Source: Rhodospirillaceae bacterium UBA6608 (GTDB taxonomy: Bacteria > Pseudomonadota > Alphaproteobacteria > Rhodospirillales_A > Casp-alpha2). From it: a stretch of DNA of 6,911 bases. The translations under genes and the position numbers were made by a program. Position 1 is the first letter of the stretch. Each line of letters starts with the position of its first letter. The stretch lies in NCBI GenBank assembly GCA_002433335.1, contig DJHY01000298.1, positions 1-6,911 of the forward strand, given 5' to 3'. The notes under the pieces were generated by a model. That model was not told the origin of the DNA, searched no databases, and saw nothing but the letters and a program-made list of their open reading frames with translations. This document shows, piece after piece, positions 1 through 6,369 of the stretch.

Positions 1-46
1 TGTGCCAAATTTGATCCTAGCCGATGGGGGCATAGGTCACGGCGCG

Positions 47-634
47 ATGTCGGACGGTAAGGTCAGCATAGTCGTTATCGACGAGAACCCGGTTCGGGCG
101 GCGATCCTCATGGATGGCCTGGCCGAGGCCGGGCATACCGGCGTTGTTCATATCGATAATGTCGACAATCTGTTGAAGAAGATCTTCGCGATCGATCCGG
201 ACGTCATCCTGATCGACTTGGAAAACCCGTCGCGCGATACCTTGGAACAGATGTTTCAGGTCTCGCGCGAGGTTCGCCGCCCGACCGCCGTGTTCGTCGA
301 CGAAACGGACCGGGCGATGACGGACGCCGCGGTCGACGCCGGGGTCAGTGCCTATATCGTCGACGGCCTGAAGAAAGAACGGGTCAACCAGATCGTCGAT
401 CTGACGATTTCCCGCTTCAATGCCTTCTCGCGCCTCCAGGCCGAATTGTCCGAAGCCAAGACGGCCCTGTCGGAACGCAAGACCATCGAGCGGGCCAAGG
501 GAATCCTGATGCAGCGCCGGGGCATGAGCGAGGAAGAAGCCTATGCCGCCCTGCGCAAGACAGCCATGAACGAAAAGAAACGCATCGTCGACATCGCCAA
601 TAGCTTGGTGATGGCGGAAAGAATTGCGTCCTGA
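47..634 (+). CDS. nasT: NasT: ANTAR-domain response regulator / transcription antiterminator
   Basis: RNA-binding antiterminator of nitrate/nitrite assimilation. In the NasS-NasT system, NasS holds NasT inactive; nitrate or nitrite releases NasT, which binds leader RNA and prevents termination. The protein has 195 aa if it starts at ATG 47, which has AGGT nine bases upstream and gives the usual NasT length of about 190-200 aa. An in-frame GTG at position 2 would add 15 residues and is less likely. Residues 6-125 form a receiver-like domain with the DE pair (IDENP, 12-13) and candidate phospho-acceptor D57 (LIDLEN). The usual Thr/Ser switch position appears to be Asp (FVDETD), typical of NasT-type receivers that do not depend on phosphorylation. 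Residues 130-191 are a clear ANTAR domain (ERKTIERAKGILM, EEEAYAALRKTAM, RIVDIA). The nasS start lies 25 bp after the stop, so the two are probably co-transcribed. The 5' promoter region is outside the window. Confidence 0.94.
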   Translation: MSDGKVSIVVIDENPVRAAILMDGLAEAGHTGVVHIDNVDNLLKKIFAIDPDVILIDLENPSRDTLEQMFQVSREVRRPTAVFVDETDRAMTDAAVDAGVSAYIVDGLKKERVNQIVDLTISRFNAFSRLQAELSEAKTALSERKTIERAKGILMQRRGMSEEEAYAALRKTAMNEKKRIVDIANSLVMAERIAS

Positions 635-659
635 CGCCCCCGGGGGAACGGAGACCAAG

Positions 660-1865
660 GTGCCTGACAGCTACGACGATCAAGACCACAACGACGCGCT
701 GGCTGACGGCCCGCCCGAGGTCTCGACCGTGCACGCCGGTATCATCCCGCTGTTGGATTGCGCCCCCGTGGTCGCCGCCGCCGAATTCGGGTTCGCCGAA
801 AAATACGGCCTGGACCTGCGGATTTCCCGCGAACAGTCCTGGGCGTCGATCCGTGACAAGGTGTCGATCGGGCATCTGGACTGCGCCCATATGCTGGGGC
901 CGATGGTCGTCGCCTCGACCCTGGGGGTGGGCCACGTCCGCACCCCGATGATCGCGCCCATGGCCCTGGGCCTGAACGGCAATGCGATCACCGTCTCGGC
1001 CGCTCTGTATGGGCGATTGCAGGGCGCGGGGTTGGATCCGGATGATGTGATGTCGGGCGCGCGCGCGTTGAAAACGGTGATCGCCGAAGACGTTGCCGCC
1101 GGGCGCCCGCCGCTGACCTTCGGCGTGGTGTTTCCGTTCTCGACCCATAATTACGAGCTGCGCGGCTGGCTGGCCGCCGCCGGGATCAATCCGGATTTCG
1201 ATGTCCGTCTGGTGGTCATTCCGCCGCCCTTGATGGTCGCCAACCTGGATCAGGGGTTGATCGACGGGTTCTGCGTCGGTGCACCCTGGAATGCGGTCGC
1301 GGTCGAAGCCGGGGTCGGCGAGATCGTCGTGACCAAATCGCAGCTTTGGCATAACGGTCCGGAAAAGGTTCTGGGCATGCGCGCGGCCTGGGCCTCGGCC
1401 CATCCCCGGACCGTGCGGGCCCTGGTCCGCGCCCTGGTCGAAGCGGCGCGTTGGGTCGAGATGCCGGAAAACCGATTGGCCGTGGCCGAGACGTTGTCCG
1501 CACCGGGCTATCTGGATATCCCGGCGCCGATCCTGGCCGAGGCGATGGCCGGGGATCTGCCGCGCCTGGGCGGCGGCCCGGTGCTGGCCGATCCGGATTT
1601 CATCACCTTTTTTCGCGACAACGCCAATTTCCCCTGGCGTTCGCACGCCGCCTGGTTCGCGGAACAAATGATCCGCTGGCGGCAGGTCGATCAGGACACG
1701 GACGTCTGCGCCGTGGCCGCGCAGGTCTATCGCCCCGACATCTATCGCGAGGCCGTGCGCACGCTTGGCATGACCGTTCCGGATGCCGATTGGAAAACCG
1801 AAGGCACGGGGGATGCCAAGGGGCTGTTCTTCGGGGATGCGGTGTTTGATTCCCCCTGCGCTTGA
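660..1865 (+). CDS. nasS: NasS: cytoplasmic nitrate/nitrite-binding sensor (NrtA-like)
   Basis: Sensor partner of NasT, related to the periplasmic nitrate-binding protein NrtA but without a signal peptide. It binds nitrate/nitrite in the cytoplasm and then releases NasT. I chose GTG 660 (401 aa) because CGGAG (649-653) sits six bases upstream and the length matches the family. A TTG at 624 would add 12 residues and overlap nasT. The N-terminus is polar and acidic, not a secretion signal. Family signatures are visible: GIIPLLDCAPVV (27-38), the SREQSWASIRDK block (56-67) containing a Trp that probably corresponds to a ligand-contacting residue in NrtA, DCAHMLGPM (74-82), and LGLNGNAITVS shortly after. 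The C-terminal part has the family's VYRPDIYREA segment. It closely follows nasT and lies directly upstream of the leader that NasT is predicted to act on. A related CmpA- or NrtA-type binding protein is possible, but the neighbouring nasT and the missing signal peptide argue for NasS. Confidence 0.93.
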   Translation: MPDSYDDQDHNDALADGPPEVSTVHAGIIPLLDCAPVVAAAEFGFAEKYGLDLRISREQSWASIRDKVSIGHLDCAHMLGPMVVASTLGVGHVRTPMIAPMALGLNGNAITVSAALYGRLQGAGLDPDDVMSGARALKTVIAEDVAAGRPPLTFGVVFPFSTHNYELRGWLAAAGINPDFDVRLVVIPPPLMVANLDQGLIDGFCVGAPWNAVAVEAGVGEIVVTKSQLWHNGPEKVLGMRAAWASAHPRTVRALVRALVEAARWVEMPENRLAVAETLSAPGYLDIPAPILAEAMAGDLPRLGGGPVLADPDFITFFRDNANFPWRSHAAWFAEQMIRWRQVDQDTDVCAVAAQVYRPDIYREAVRTLGMTVPDADWKTEGTGDAKGLFFGDAVFDSPCA

Positions 1866-1872
1866 ACGCGCA
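1857..1872. promoter_or_regulatory. Palindrome TGCGC-N6-GCGCA, candidate activator site
   Basis: A perfect 5-bp inverted repeat with a 6-bp spacer spans the nasS stop codon, about 150 bp upstream of the predicted sigma-54 start site. That distance suits an enhancer for a bacterial enhancer-binding protein such as NtrC. The usual NtrC site is TGC-N11-GCA, whereas this one is TGC-N10-GCA, so the match is one base short. It could be a chance palindrome in GC-rich coding sequence. Confidence 0.25.
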
Positions 1873-1987
1873 TTCCAGATGCCTAAAAAATAACCTTTGT
1901 AAATTTTGTGTATAAAATATATGCATCCTTCTGTCGAAGGCAGGATGTGGAGGGGTGTAACTCCTTGAAAATCCTGTCCTCTGCTGT
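1873..1987 (+). other. AT-rich and foldable intergenic segment upstream of the promoter
   Basis: About 115 bp follow nasS with no gene. Positions 1883-1922 are strikingly AT-rich for this genome (A-run at 1885-1890, then TTTGTAAATTTTGTGTATAA and more), compatible with bent DNA or a protein site between an enhancer and a sigma-54 promoter. No clear IHF consensus was found. Positions 1924-1976 contain overlapping inverted repeats. CCTTC-TGTC-GAAGG (1927-1940) is one. The other is a nested pair, CAGGAT (1941-1946) with ATCCTG (1971-1976), enclosing GGAG (1949-1952) with CTCC (1961-1964). There is no U-run, so these are not a standard terminator. I do not recognise a known riboswitch. Confidence 0.4.
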
Positions 1988-2003
1988 TGGCATGGCTTGT
2001 GCA
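1988..2003 (+). promoter_or_regulatory. Sigma-54 (-24/-12) promoter
   Basis: TGGCATGGCTTGTGCA matches the sigma-54 consensus TGGCAC-N5-TTGCA. The invariant GG (1989-1990) and GC (2001-2002) are separated by exactly 10 bp, as required. The expected start site is near 2014, giving a leader of about 170 nt before the ATG at 2185. Sigma-54 dependence implies an activator such as NtrC, consistent with nitrogen control of nitrate/nitrite operons (for example the Klebsiella nasF operon). The motif was found by eye and transcription was not tested. Confidence 0.68.
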
Positions 2004-2013
2004 TTGCAGCATT

Positions 2014-2184
2014 TCAGGTGATTGGGCGCCGATGGCCGCCGCCCGATCCGTAGGCAGGCTCGCCGAAGAGTCCTTCTAACCAAACAGGATCGCGTCCGTC
2101 GATGGGCGCAGAGCGTCGTCGCTCGAACGGGATGACTTCATCCCGAAGCGGATTTTTTGACTCTGCGCGAGACGAGGGCACGGC
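2014..2184 (+). ncRNA. Structured 5' leader, predicted NasT (ANTAR) target
   Basis: The leader runs from the predicted start site to the first structural gene and folds into successive stem-loops. SL1 is 2020-2028 with 2040-2048 (9 pairs, one G-U). SL2 is 2056-2061 with 2068-2074 (6 pairs, one bulged U), loop GCCGAA. SL3 is 2092-2097 with 2104-2109 (6 pairs, one G-U), loop GTCGAT. SL4 is 2111-2114 with 2121-2124, loop GTCGTC. SL3 and SL4 are separated by one base. ANTAR proteins bind two adjacent hexaloop hairpins, the second of which competes with a terminator. Here the 3' arm of SL4 is the 5' outer arm of the terminator at 2119-2158, which fits. The known loop consensus has A at position 1 and G at position 4. 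These loops keep G4 but have G at position 1, so the exact binding pair is uncertain. Confidence 0.62.
2119..2158 (+). terminator. Intrinsic terminator / attenuator in the leader
   Basis: The inner stem is CGGGATG (2128-2134) with CATCCCG (2139-2145) and a four-base loop. An outer stem, CGCT (2120-2123) with AGCG (2147-2150) plus a U-G pair at 2119/2151, brings the base of the hairpin next to a run of six T (2153-2158). It ends 26 bp before the downstream start codon, so it can only make sense as an attenuator of that operon. Its outer 5' arm overlaps hairpin SL4 (2111-2124), so the two are mutually exclusive: the expected switch for NasT antitermination. Confidence 0.8.
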
Positions 2185-4227
2185 ATGTTCTTTTCCAGAA
2201 AGGCGACCAAAGCGGCGGAAACGCCGGTGGCGGCGGTGGGCGAAACGTCCCCGGCCGGCTCGCCGTGGGAACAGGATCATCCGGCAGTGATCATCGGCGC
2301 GGGCCCGGCGGGCCTCCGCGTGGCCGAGGAACTGTCCCGCGCAGGCGTGCCCGTAATGTTGTTCAACGCCGAACGCTGGCGTCCCTACAACCGGATCAAG
2401 CTCACCCCCTTTCTGACCGGCGAGGTTCAACTCGGCCAAGTCTATCAGCCCGAAGGTTTCGGCGCGGATGCCCAGGTCAGCCGTTACGACGGTTTGCGCA
2501 TCCGAACCATCGACCGCGATCGCCGTGTCGTCATCGACGATTATGGCCGCTCCTGGCCGTATGGCCGTTTGATCGTCGCCACCGGATCGCGCCCGCACGT
2601 GCCGGAAATCCCGGGCCGGGATTTGGACGGCGTCTTCACCTTCCGCGATTTCGACGACGTCGAACGCCTGGTCGCCCGGTCGTTCCGGTCGACCCGCACA
2701 GTGATCGTCGGCGGCGGCCTATTGGGCTTGGAGGCGGCGCGCGGCATGGCGGCGCGCGGCGTAGAGACTTGGGTTCTGGAACACGAAAGCCGCCTGCTGC
2801 CCCGCCAGTTGGACCAGGAAGGGGGCGATCTGGTCGCGGCCAAGATGGGCGCACTGGGGATTGTCCCGCGCACCCTGACCCGCGTTCAGGCGATCGAAGG
2901 CGATGGCCGGGTCGAGCGGGTCGTGCTGTCCGGCGGCGAAGTTGTCGATTGCGACACGGTCATCGTCTGCACCGGGGTGCGGGCCAATATGGAAATCGCC
3001 CGCGACGCCGGGTTGGCCGTGGGCCGGGGCATATCGGTCGATGCCCATATGCGGACCGACGATCCGGAAATCTATGCCGTCGGCGAATGCGCCGAGTTCG
3101 AAGGTTTTTGCTATGGCCTGGTCGGGCCGGGGTTGGAACAGGCCGCGACCTGCGTCGATCATATCCTGGGCCGTAGCGGACCGGGTTATGCGGGCAGCGT
3201 TCCCGCGACCCGCCTGAAGGTCGTCGGCGTCGATGTGTTCTCGATGGGCGAGGTCGAGCAGGTCGATGAAGATCAGAGCCTGACCAGCGTTTCCTGGAGC
3301 GATCCCGATGCCGGGTTGTACCGCCGGGTCATCATCCGGCGGGGCCGCGTCGTCGGCGCCATCGCCATCGGCCCTTGGGCCGAAATCAATCGCCTGCAGC
3401 AGATGATCAAGACCCATGCCAGGGTTTCGACCTTCGAGCTGCGCCGCCTGCGGACGACCGGCTTGCTAGCCAAGGAGACGGGGCCGATCCCGGTGCGCGA
3501 TTGGGCCGATGCGGCGACCGTCTGTAACTGCACCGGCGTGACGCGCGGTATGTTGGGTGCGGCGATGGATGCCGGCTGTTCGACCTTGGACGACCTGAAG
3601 CGCGCGACCTGCGCCTCGACCGTCTGCGGCACCTGTCAGCCGTTGTTACAGGAACTGTTGGGGGCCGAGGCAAAGGCCGAACCCGTCGGCAAGTGGAAGC
3701 CGCTGTTGGTGTTTTCCATCCTGGCGGCGATCCTCGCCGCGGTCACGGCGCTGGTTCCGGCTTGGCCTTATTCGACCAGCGTAGAGGCCCGCCTGCGCCT
3801 CGACCTGTTGTGGATCGACCCGCTGATCAAGCAGATCTCCGGCTTTACCTTGCTGGGTTTCATGGTCGTTGCCGCTGTGTTGGGCCTGCGCAAGCGGATC
3901 AAGATGTTCCGCAACCTGGGCGGCTACAACGGCTGGCGGTTGGTGCACGGCATTGTCGGCGCATTGTTGATCGCCGGGCTATTCGTGCACACCGGCTTTC
4001 ACCTAGGCGAAAATTTGAACGGCTGGTTGATGGGCCTGTTCCTGGTCCTATCCGCCGTCGGTGCGGTTGCCGGGGTGGTCACGGCGGTCGAACACAAGCT
4101 TCTCAACGGACCGATGAAGGGGGCCCGCACCGCGCCGCGCAGCCTGCCGGTCTGGGCGCATATCCTGTTGTTGTGGCCGTTGCCGCTGTTGCTCGGCGCG
4201 CATATCGCCACGGTCTATTTCTACTGA
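2185..4227 (+). CDS. NirB-like NADH/FAD/[2Fe-2S] reductase fused to a di-heme b membrane domain
   Basis: A 680-aa protein whose first 490 residues resemble the N-terminal half of NADH nitrite reductase NirB/NasB. It has an FAD-binding GAGPAG (38-43), ATGSRP (132-137), a second nucleotide fold GGGLLG (176-181) with an acidic residue after the next strand (E199, suggesting NADH), and the NirB-type AVGECAEF (298-305). A BFD-like [2Fe-2S] domain follows, with C447-x-C449 and C481-x2-C484. NirB's siroheme/4Fe-4S part is missing. Instead there are five predicted helices (about 505-528, 548-568, 585-606, 612-635, 655-679). Helix 3 carries H588 and H602 and helix 5 carries H659 and H673, both 14 apart, as in proteins that stack two b haems across the membrane. 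Basic loops (RKRIK at 569-573, and 638-652) place the FAD module in the cytoplasm. CGAGGG (2173-2178) precedes the ATG. The likely role is moving electrons from NADH across the membrane to the next gene's cytochrome; the acceptor is inferred from context. Confidence 0.88.
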   Translation: MFFSRKATKAAETPVAAVGETSPAGSPWEQDHPAVIIGAGPAGLRVAEELSRAGVPVMLFNAERWRPYNRIKLTPFLTGEVQLGQVYQPEGFGADAQVSRYDGLRIRTIDRDRRVVIDDYGRSWPYGRLIVATGSRPHVPEIPGRDLDGVFTFRDFDDVERLVARSFRSTRTVIVGGGLLGLEAARGMAARGVETWVLEHESRLLPRQLDQEGGDLVAAKMGALGIVPRTLTRVQAIEGDGRVERVVLSGGEVVDCDTVIVCTGVRANMEIARDAGLAVGRGISVDAHMRTDDPEIYAVGECAEFEGFCYGLVGPGLEQAATCVDHILGRSGPGYAGSVPATRLKVVGVDVFSMGEVEQVDEDQSLTSVSWSDPDAGLYRRVIIRRGRVVGAIAIGPWAEINRLQQMIKTHARVSTFELRRLRTTGLLAKETGPIPVRDWADAATVCNCTGVTRGMLGAAMDAGCSTLDDLKRATCASTVCGTCQPLLQELLGAEAKAEPVGKWKPLLVFSILAAILAAVTALVPAWPYSTSVEARLRLDLLWIDPLIKQISGFTLLGFMVVAAVLGLRKRIKMFRNLGGYNGWRLVHGIVGALLIAGLFVHTGFHLGENLNGWLMGLFLVLSAVGAVAGVVTAVEHKLLNGPMKGARTAPRSLPVWAHILLLWPLPLLLGAHIATVYFY

Positions 4228-4243
4228 AGGGCCGGGGAAGATC

Positions 4244-5668
4244 ATGCGCAACAAGATCCTCTGGCTGTTCTGGTTCCTGGTGACGTTGGTTGGCGCCTCG
4301 GCCATCGCGGCGGCCATGTATTACGGCGGCGACTTTCGCAAGCTGCTGCTGATCGGCAAGACGACCTCGGCCCATCACCAGATCGAACTGGCCTGCGACG
4401 CCTGCCATACCTCGATGTTCGGCGGGATCGACGCGCTACAGAAGGGCTGCGTCAACTGCCACGGCGAAGAGCTGAAGGCGGCGCATGATTCTCATCCCCG
4501 GACCAAATTCATCGACCCGCGCAACGCCGACCGGGTGGCCAAGCTGGACGCCCGCTATTGCGTGACATGCCACCGGGAACATCAGCCGGGCATCACCAAC
4601 GCCATGGCCGTGACGATGCCGGACGACTATTGCGCCCTATGCCACAAAGACGTGGCCAAGGAGCGCCCGTCGCACGAAGGATTGGGCTTCGACACCTGCG
4701 CCTCTAGCGGCTGCCATAACTTCCACGACAACCGGGCGCTTTACGAAGATTTCCTGGAAAAACGTCATGCCGAGCCGGACTTCAAGGAAGTCCTCTTGGT
4801 CTCGTTGCGCAACTGGGTGCCGCCGGTCGACCCGCAGGCCCCCGCCAAGCCGAAACCCTTGACGCTGACCGACGCCGACGCGCCCGCGGCCCATCGCGGC
4901 GATGCCAAGCATACCGCCGAATGGGCGGCGTCGGGCCATGCTGAGGCAGGGGTCAATTGTTCCGCCTGCCATCAGCCGCGCAAACGCACCCGACCCGACG
5001 AATGGATTGCGTCGCCGGGAATGGAGGTCTGCTCGACCTGCCACGCCGCCGAGGTCAAAACTTTTACCGAGGGCAAGCACGGCATGCGCCAGCGCCCTGG
5101 TTTGTGGACCTCGCGCAAGGACGATTTCATCGGGCTGTTCGAAGATCGGGGCCTGACCCCGATGACCCCGGCCCTGGCCCGCCTCCCGATGGAGGCCAAG
5201 GCCCATGACACGGTGCTCGACTGCAACACCTGTCACGGGGCGCACAAATACGATGTGGTCTTCGCCCAGGTCGAAGCCTGCGAAACCTGCCACGCCGACG
5301 AACACACCCAGGCTTACCGCATGTCGCAGCACAACTCCCTGCGCGACCGCGAAACCGAGGGCGAACTGCGGCCCGGCTCCGCCGTGACCTGCGCCACTTG
5401 TCACATGCCGCGTCATCTGGCGCGCGACGACTACGGTGGGGAAAAGGTCTTCGTCACCCATAACCAGAACGACAACCTGCGGCCCAACGAAAAGATGATC
5501 CGCAGCGTCTGCGCCGATTGTCACGGTCTGCGCTTCAGCATCGATGCGCTCGCCGATCCGGCGCTGATCAAGAACAACTTCAAAGGCAAGCCCGCCCACC
5601 ATGTCGAAAGCATCGACTGGGTGGTCAACAGGATGCGGGAACGGGCGCGCCGCCGGGAGCAGCAGTAA
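4244..5668 (+). CDS. Membrane-anchored periplasmic 11-haem cytochrome c
   Basis: A 474-aa protein with an uncleaved-looking N-terminal helix (5-26) and 11 haem c attachment motifs: CXXCH at 51, 69, 106, 130, 239, 263, 327, 346, 383 and 423, plus one CX4CH (CASSGCH) at 152. Five haems cluster in residues 51-158 in a cytochrome c3/NapC-like manner. A haem-free linker rich in Pro/Ala (about 191-230) leads to six haems in 239-427. This second half has histidine motifs resembling the hydroxylamine oxidoreductase/multihaem nitrite reductase group (EGKHG at 276-280, RMSQHN at 359-364). No CXXCK active site and no obvious HAO cross-linking Tyr are seen. The protein should be exported and matured by the Ccm system. 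It starts 16 bp after the preceding stop with GGGGAAG upstream, so it is co-transcribed and is the natural electron acceptor of the di-heme b protein. Whether it is the terminal reductase or only a relay cannot be settled from sequence. Confidence 0.92.
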   Translation: MRNKILWLFWFLVTLVGASAIAAAMYYGGDFRKLLLIGKTTSAHHQIELACDACHTSMFGGIDALQKGCVNCHGEELKAAHDSHPRTKFIDPRNADRVAKLDARYCVTCHREHQPGITNAMAVTMPDDYCALCHKDVAKERPSHEGLGFDTCASSGCHNFHDNRALYEDFLEKRHAEPDFKEVLLVSLRNWVPPVDPQAPAKPKPLTLTDADAPAAHRGDAKHTAEWAASGHAEAGVNCSACHQPRKRTRPDEWIASPGMEVCSTCHAAEVKTFTEGKHGMRQRPGLWTSRKDDFIGLFEDRGLTPMTPALARLPMEAKAHDTVLDCNTCHGAHKYDVVFAQVEACETCHADEHTQAYRMSQHNSLRDRETEGELRPGSAVTCATCHMPRHLARDDYGGEKVFVTHNQNDNLRPNEKMIRSVCADCHGLRFSIDALADPALIKNNFKGKPAHHVESIDWVVNRMRERARRREQQ

Positions 5669-5736
5669 TGCCCGCATCCGTCAATCGAAACGCCACGACA
5701 GGAACTACAGGAACACGACAAGGAGATTCCGAATGA
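5668..5736 (+). CDS. Possible 22-residue coupling ORF
   Basis: A short frame starts at an ATG overlapping the cytochrome stop (TAATG) and ends with a TGA overlapping the next gene's start (ATGA). GGGAG lies upstream at a workable distance. The product is polar (rich in Thr, Asn, Arg) and matches no family I know. It might couple translation of the two neighbours. The double overlap could be chance, and the next gene already has its own strong AAGGAG, so this is a weak call. Confidence 0.15.
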   Translation: MPASVNRNATTGTTGTRQGDSE

Positions 5737-6344
5737 CCAAGAAACTGACCATTGCCGCAGCGTGCACGGCGCTTGCCTGCGCAGGCGCGATCACCCTGGG
5801 GCTGTCCTCTGCTCCGGCCAAGGCCGGGCTGTTCGGCAGCGACAAGGACAAAGGCGTGTCTTACGAAACCTTTACCGACATGCTGCATCTGGTGATGGCG
5901 TCCGACCGCGAAATCTATACCAAGATGGTGGTCGGCCGTCTGGCCGCCAAGCACAAGGTGATCAAGGCCTCTGAACACTTCGAGGACGAAAAGGCTCTGC
6001 CCTTGCCGGCGCAGATGTTCCGCTTCGGCTCGGAAAAGGTCGCGTCGAAGACCGACAAGTTCTCGTACCAGCTGCTGTCCCTCTGGCCGATCAACAAACA
6101 GAACGCGCCGCGTACCGAGATCGAGAAAAAAGGCCTGACCTTCATCGCCGAGAACAAGGGCGAAAAGCCGTTCTATGGCGAGGAAGAATTGGGCGGCACC
6201 AAATACTTCACCGCCGTCTACGCCGACGTCGGCGTCGCCGCCCCCTGCATCAACTGCCACAACGCGCACAAAGACTCGCCTCGCACCGACTTCAAGATGG
6301 GCGATGTCATGGGCGGCGTGGTGATCCGCGTCCCGATGAAATAG
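5733..6344 (+). CDS. Periplasmic mono-haem DUF3365/Tll0287-like protein
   Basis: The ATG at 5733 has AAGGAG (5720-5725) seven bases upstream and gives a 203-aa protein with a standard signal peptide: KK at 3-4, a hydrophobic core, and probable cleavage after AKA (29-31). The alternative upstream start at 5601 lies inside the cytochrome gene and would hide the signal, so I reject it. The mature part has one haem c motif, CINCH (172-176), near the C-terminus, followed by KDSPRTDFKMGDVMGGVVIRVPM. This is the pattern of the DUF3365/Tll0287-like family, seen both as free c-type cytochromes and as sensor domains. The role is unproven. In this operon it may shuttle electrons to or from the 11-haem cytochrome, or sense a small ligand at its haem. 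It lies 64 bp after the cytochrome gene. Confidence 0.82.
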   Translation: MTKKLTIAAACTALACAGAITLGLSSAPAKAGLFGSDKDKGVSYETFTDMLHLVMASDREIYTKMVVGRLAAKHKVIKASEHFEDEKALPLPAQMFRFGSEKVASKTDKFSYQLLSLWPINKQNAPRTEIEKKGLTFIAENKGEKPFYGEEELGGTKYFTAVYADVGVAAPCINCHNAHKDSPRTDFKMGDVMGGVVIRVPMK

Positions 6345-6369
6345 GCGGGTTGATCCGCTTGATGAATTA

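Noticed and set aside
1896..1918. Possible sigma-70 promoter (TTTGTA with TATAAAAT)
   Set aside because: The spacing between the -35-like and -10-like elements is about 10 bp, far short of 16-18 bp. The resemblance comes from the AT-rich stretch.
417..2012. Long minus-strand open frame of 531 codons
   Set aside because: It is antisense to nasT/nasS and crosses the AT-rich intergenic region. Its translation is low-complexity, rich in Arg, Gly, His, Asp and Pro, as expected from the shadow of GC-rich genes, with no recognisable domain.
2157..3176. Alternative plus-strand frame of 339 codons within the NirB-like gene
   Set aside because: It is Arg/Gly/Pro-rich with no domains and is out of frame with the clear FAD and NADH motifs of the real gene.
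4244..5668. Assignment of the cytochrome as NrfA or octahaem nitrite reductase
   Set aside because: There is no CXXCK (or equivalent) lysine-ligated haem motif, and the number and spacing of haem motifs do not match either enzyme.
4637..5677. Minus-strand open frame of 346 codons opposite the cytochrome
   Set aside because: It mirrors the codon bias of the plus-strand gene, which has eleven haem motifs and is certain. No family features are seen in the antisense product.
5601..5732. Upstream extension of the DUF3365 gene
   Set aside because: It would overlap the cytochrome gene and bury the signal peptide. The ATG at 5733 has a strong AAGGAG and a proper signal sequence directly after it.
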